Positions 34,518-35,069 of a DNA stretch of 35,069 bases are shown piece by piece. A program made the position numbers and the translations under genes. Within the stretch, counting starts at the first letter, position 1; each line of letters begins with the position of its first letter. The notes below the pieces were generated by a model. The model saw only the letters and a program-made list of their open reading frames with translations, made no database searches and had not been told where the DNA came from. Origin of the DNA: Gammaproteobacteria bacterium (lineage in GTDB: Bacteria > Pseudomonadota > Gammaproteobacteria > Arenicellales > JAJDZL01); NCBI GenBank assembly GCA_022823405.1, contig JAJDXD010000103.1, positions 1 through 35,069 of the forward strand. Direction: 5' to 3'.

Positions 34518-35069
34518 TTACTTTGATAACCCATATTCTGGTCAACTAATCAATTAGCAGTCTGTTTTAAACTTCAAAACTAAGCACATTCACAAAGATA
34601 GATTAAGCAATATCTAGCGGATACAACACGCCTAGGAAAGGCATCAGCAGGATCTTGATCTACTGATGCTGTTTTTTTCGGTGGGCGTGGTTGGCAATCA
34701 TTCAATTTCCAATTCTTCTGTTCTCCTGGCTTCGCTCCATGAGAAATCCTATGAAAGTCTTGACGAGTTTGTGTAGTATCAATACACGAAGTTTTGCCTG
34801 CATATGCGAAGACGACCTTAAACCACCATTGCCGGTGGAATGGTTGTGTATACGGTTGTATCGATGAATGCGTCGGATAATTTGTCAGGCTGACGGCAAA
34901 TCATCAAATTCTATTCAACTGGGAAGAAATTAATCATAGTTGAATGGAAATCTGAATCAATAGCTTATTGTCTTATAACGATTTTCGGCAGCGGAAGCGA
35001 AAACGAAAAAAACGCTCACACCCTATGAAAATGGAAAAAAATTGAATTAAGATTGAATTCTGGTAGGCA
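34518..35069. other. Terminal non-coding region
   Basis: No ORF of credible length or known domain was found on either strand. It contains the terminator, a small hairpin near 34829-34850 (CCATT..GGAATGG) and then AT-rich sequence with A runs to the contig end. A gene could begin beyond the window. Confidence 0.55.
34641..34678 (+). terminator. Rho-independent terminator
   Basis: GCATCAG (34641-34647) pairs with CTGATGC (34663-34669), with an inner GATC/GATC pairing, followed by a run of seven T (34672-34678). It ends whatever transcript crosses here, but it lies 124 bases beyond the PfkB stop. Confidence 0.75.

Noticed and set aside
34700..35069. Partial transposase or other gene at the contig end
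   Set aside because: Short frames on both strands were read and gave no coherent protein; the small hairpin near 34840 has no T run.

Overview
The window reads as chromosomal DNA of an uncultured, probably marine, gammaproteobacterium. That placement is an inference from gene content: a class I PHA synthase with a PhaJ-like hydratase, IspH, ZnuBC, a HisN-type phosphatase, a TctABC transporter and a proteobacterial adenosine-kinase-like PfkB protein. I ran no phylogeny. The base composition is moderately AT-rich, genes lie densely on both strands, and several genes appear to start with TTG. The first 16 bases match an Illumina adapter end, so this is the edge of an assembled contig. I saw no rRNA, tRNA, CRISPR array or intact mobile element.

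Layout. 120-2467: phaJ-like and phaC, PHA synthesis fed from beta-oxidation. 2495-4504: a crotonase-family protein lacking both catalytic glutamates, then a thioesterase and HAD dehalogenase pair. 4542-7998: a secreted SNase-like protein, an exported DUF547 protein, a GT2 glycosyltransferase lacking its DxD motif, and a convergent multi-pass GT87-like membrane protein. 8153-10989: a secreted protein with natural Gly4Ser repeats, a TauE/SafE permease and a Tat-exported flavin amine oxidase. 11041-13858 (minus strand): znuB, znuC and ispH. 14134-16479: a GlcG/HbpS-like secreted protein and an orphan acetolactate-synthase-like ThDP enzyme. 16831-20663: a two-gene SbcCD/YhaON-like nuclease-ATPase pair. 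20948-23981: PhyH dioxygenase, DUF1028 protein, inositol-phosphatase-family protein and GNAT acetyltransferase.

24000-25600 is the poorest stretch for coding and looks like genomic debris. It holds a decayed IS1595-type transposase fragment, one small membrane protein with a good ribosome binding site, and a frame-broken, AT-rich region.

25601-28802 is a redox cluster: an Old Yellow Enzyme homologue, a three-part oxidoreductase (thioredoxin-like [2Fe-2S] ferredoxin, FNR-like reductase, plant-type [2Fe-2S] ferredoxin) and an SDR dehydrogenase. 29017-34517 is a catabolic cluster: tctC, a hairpin, tctB, tctA, then an M20 amidohydrolase whose stop overlaps the start of the adenosine-kinase-like gene. 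It suggests uptake and hydrolysis of a ureido, carbamoyl or purine-derived compound.

I do not see a clear-cut new system such as a defence island or retron. The least ordinary items are the three-part reductase beside the OYE, the hook-less SbcC-like ATPase with a beta insert and its partner nuclease with changed metal ligands, the Gly4Ser protein, and the transporter-amidohydrolase-kinase operon.
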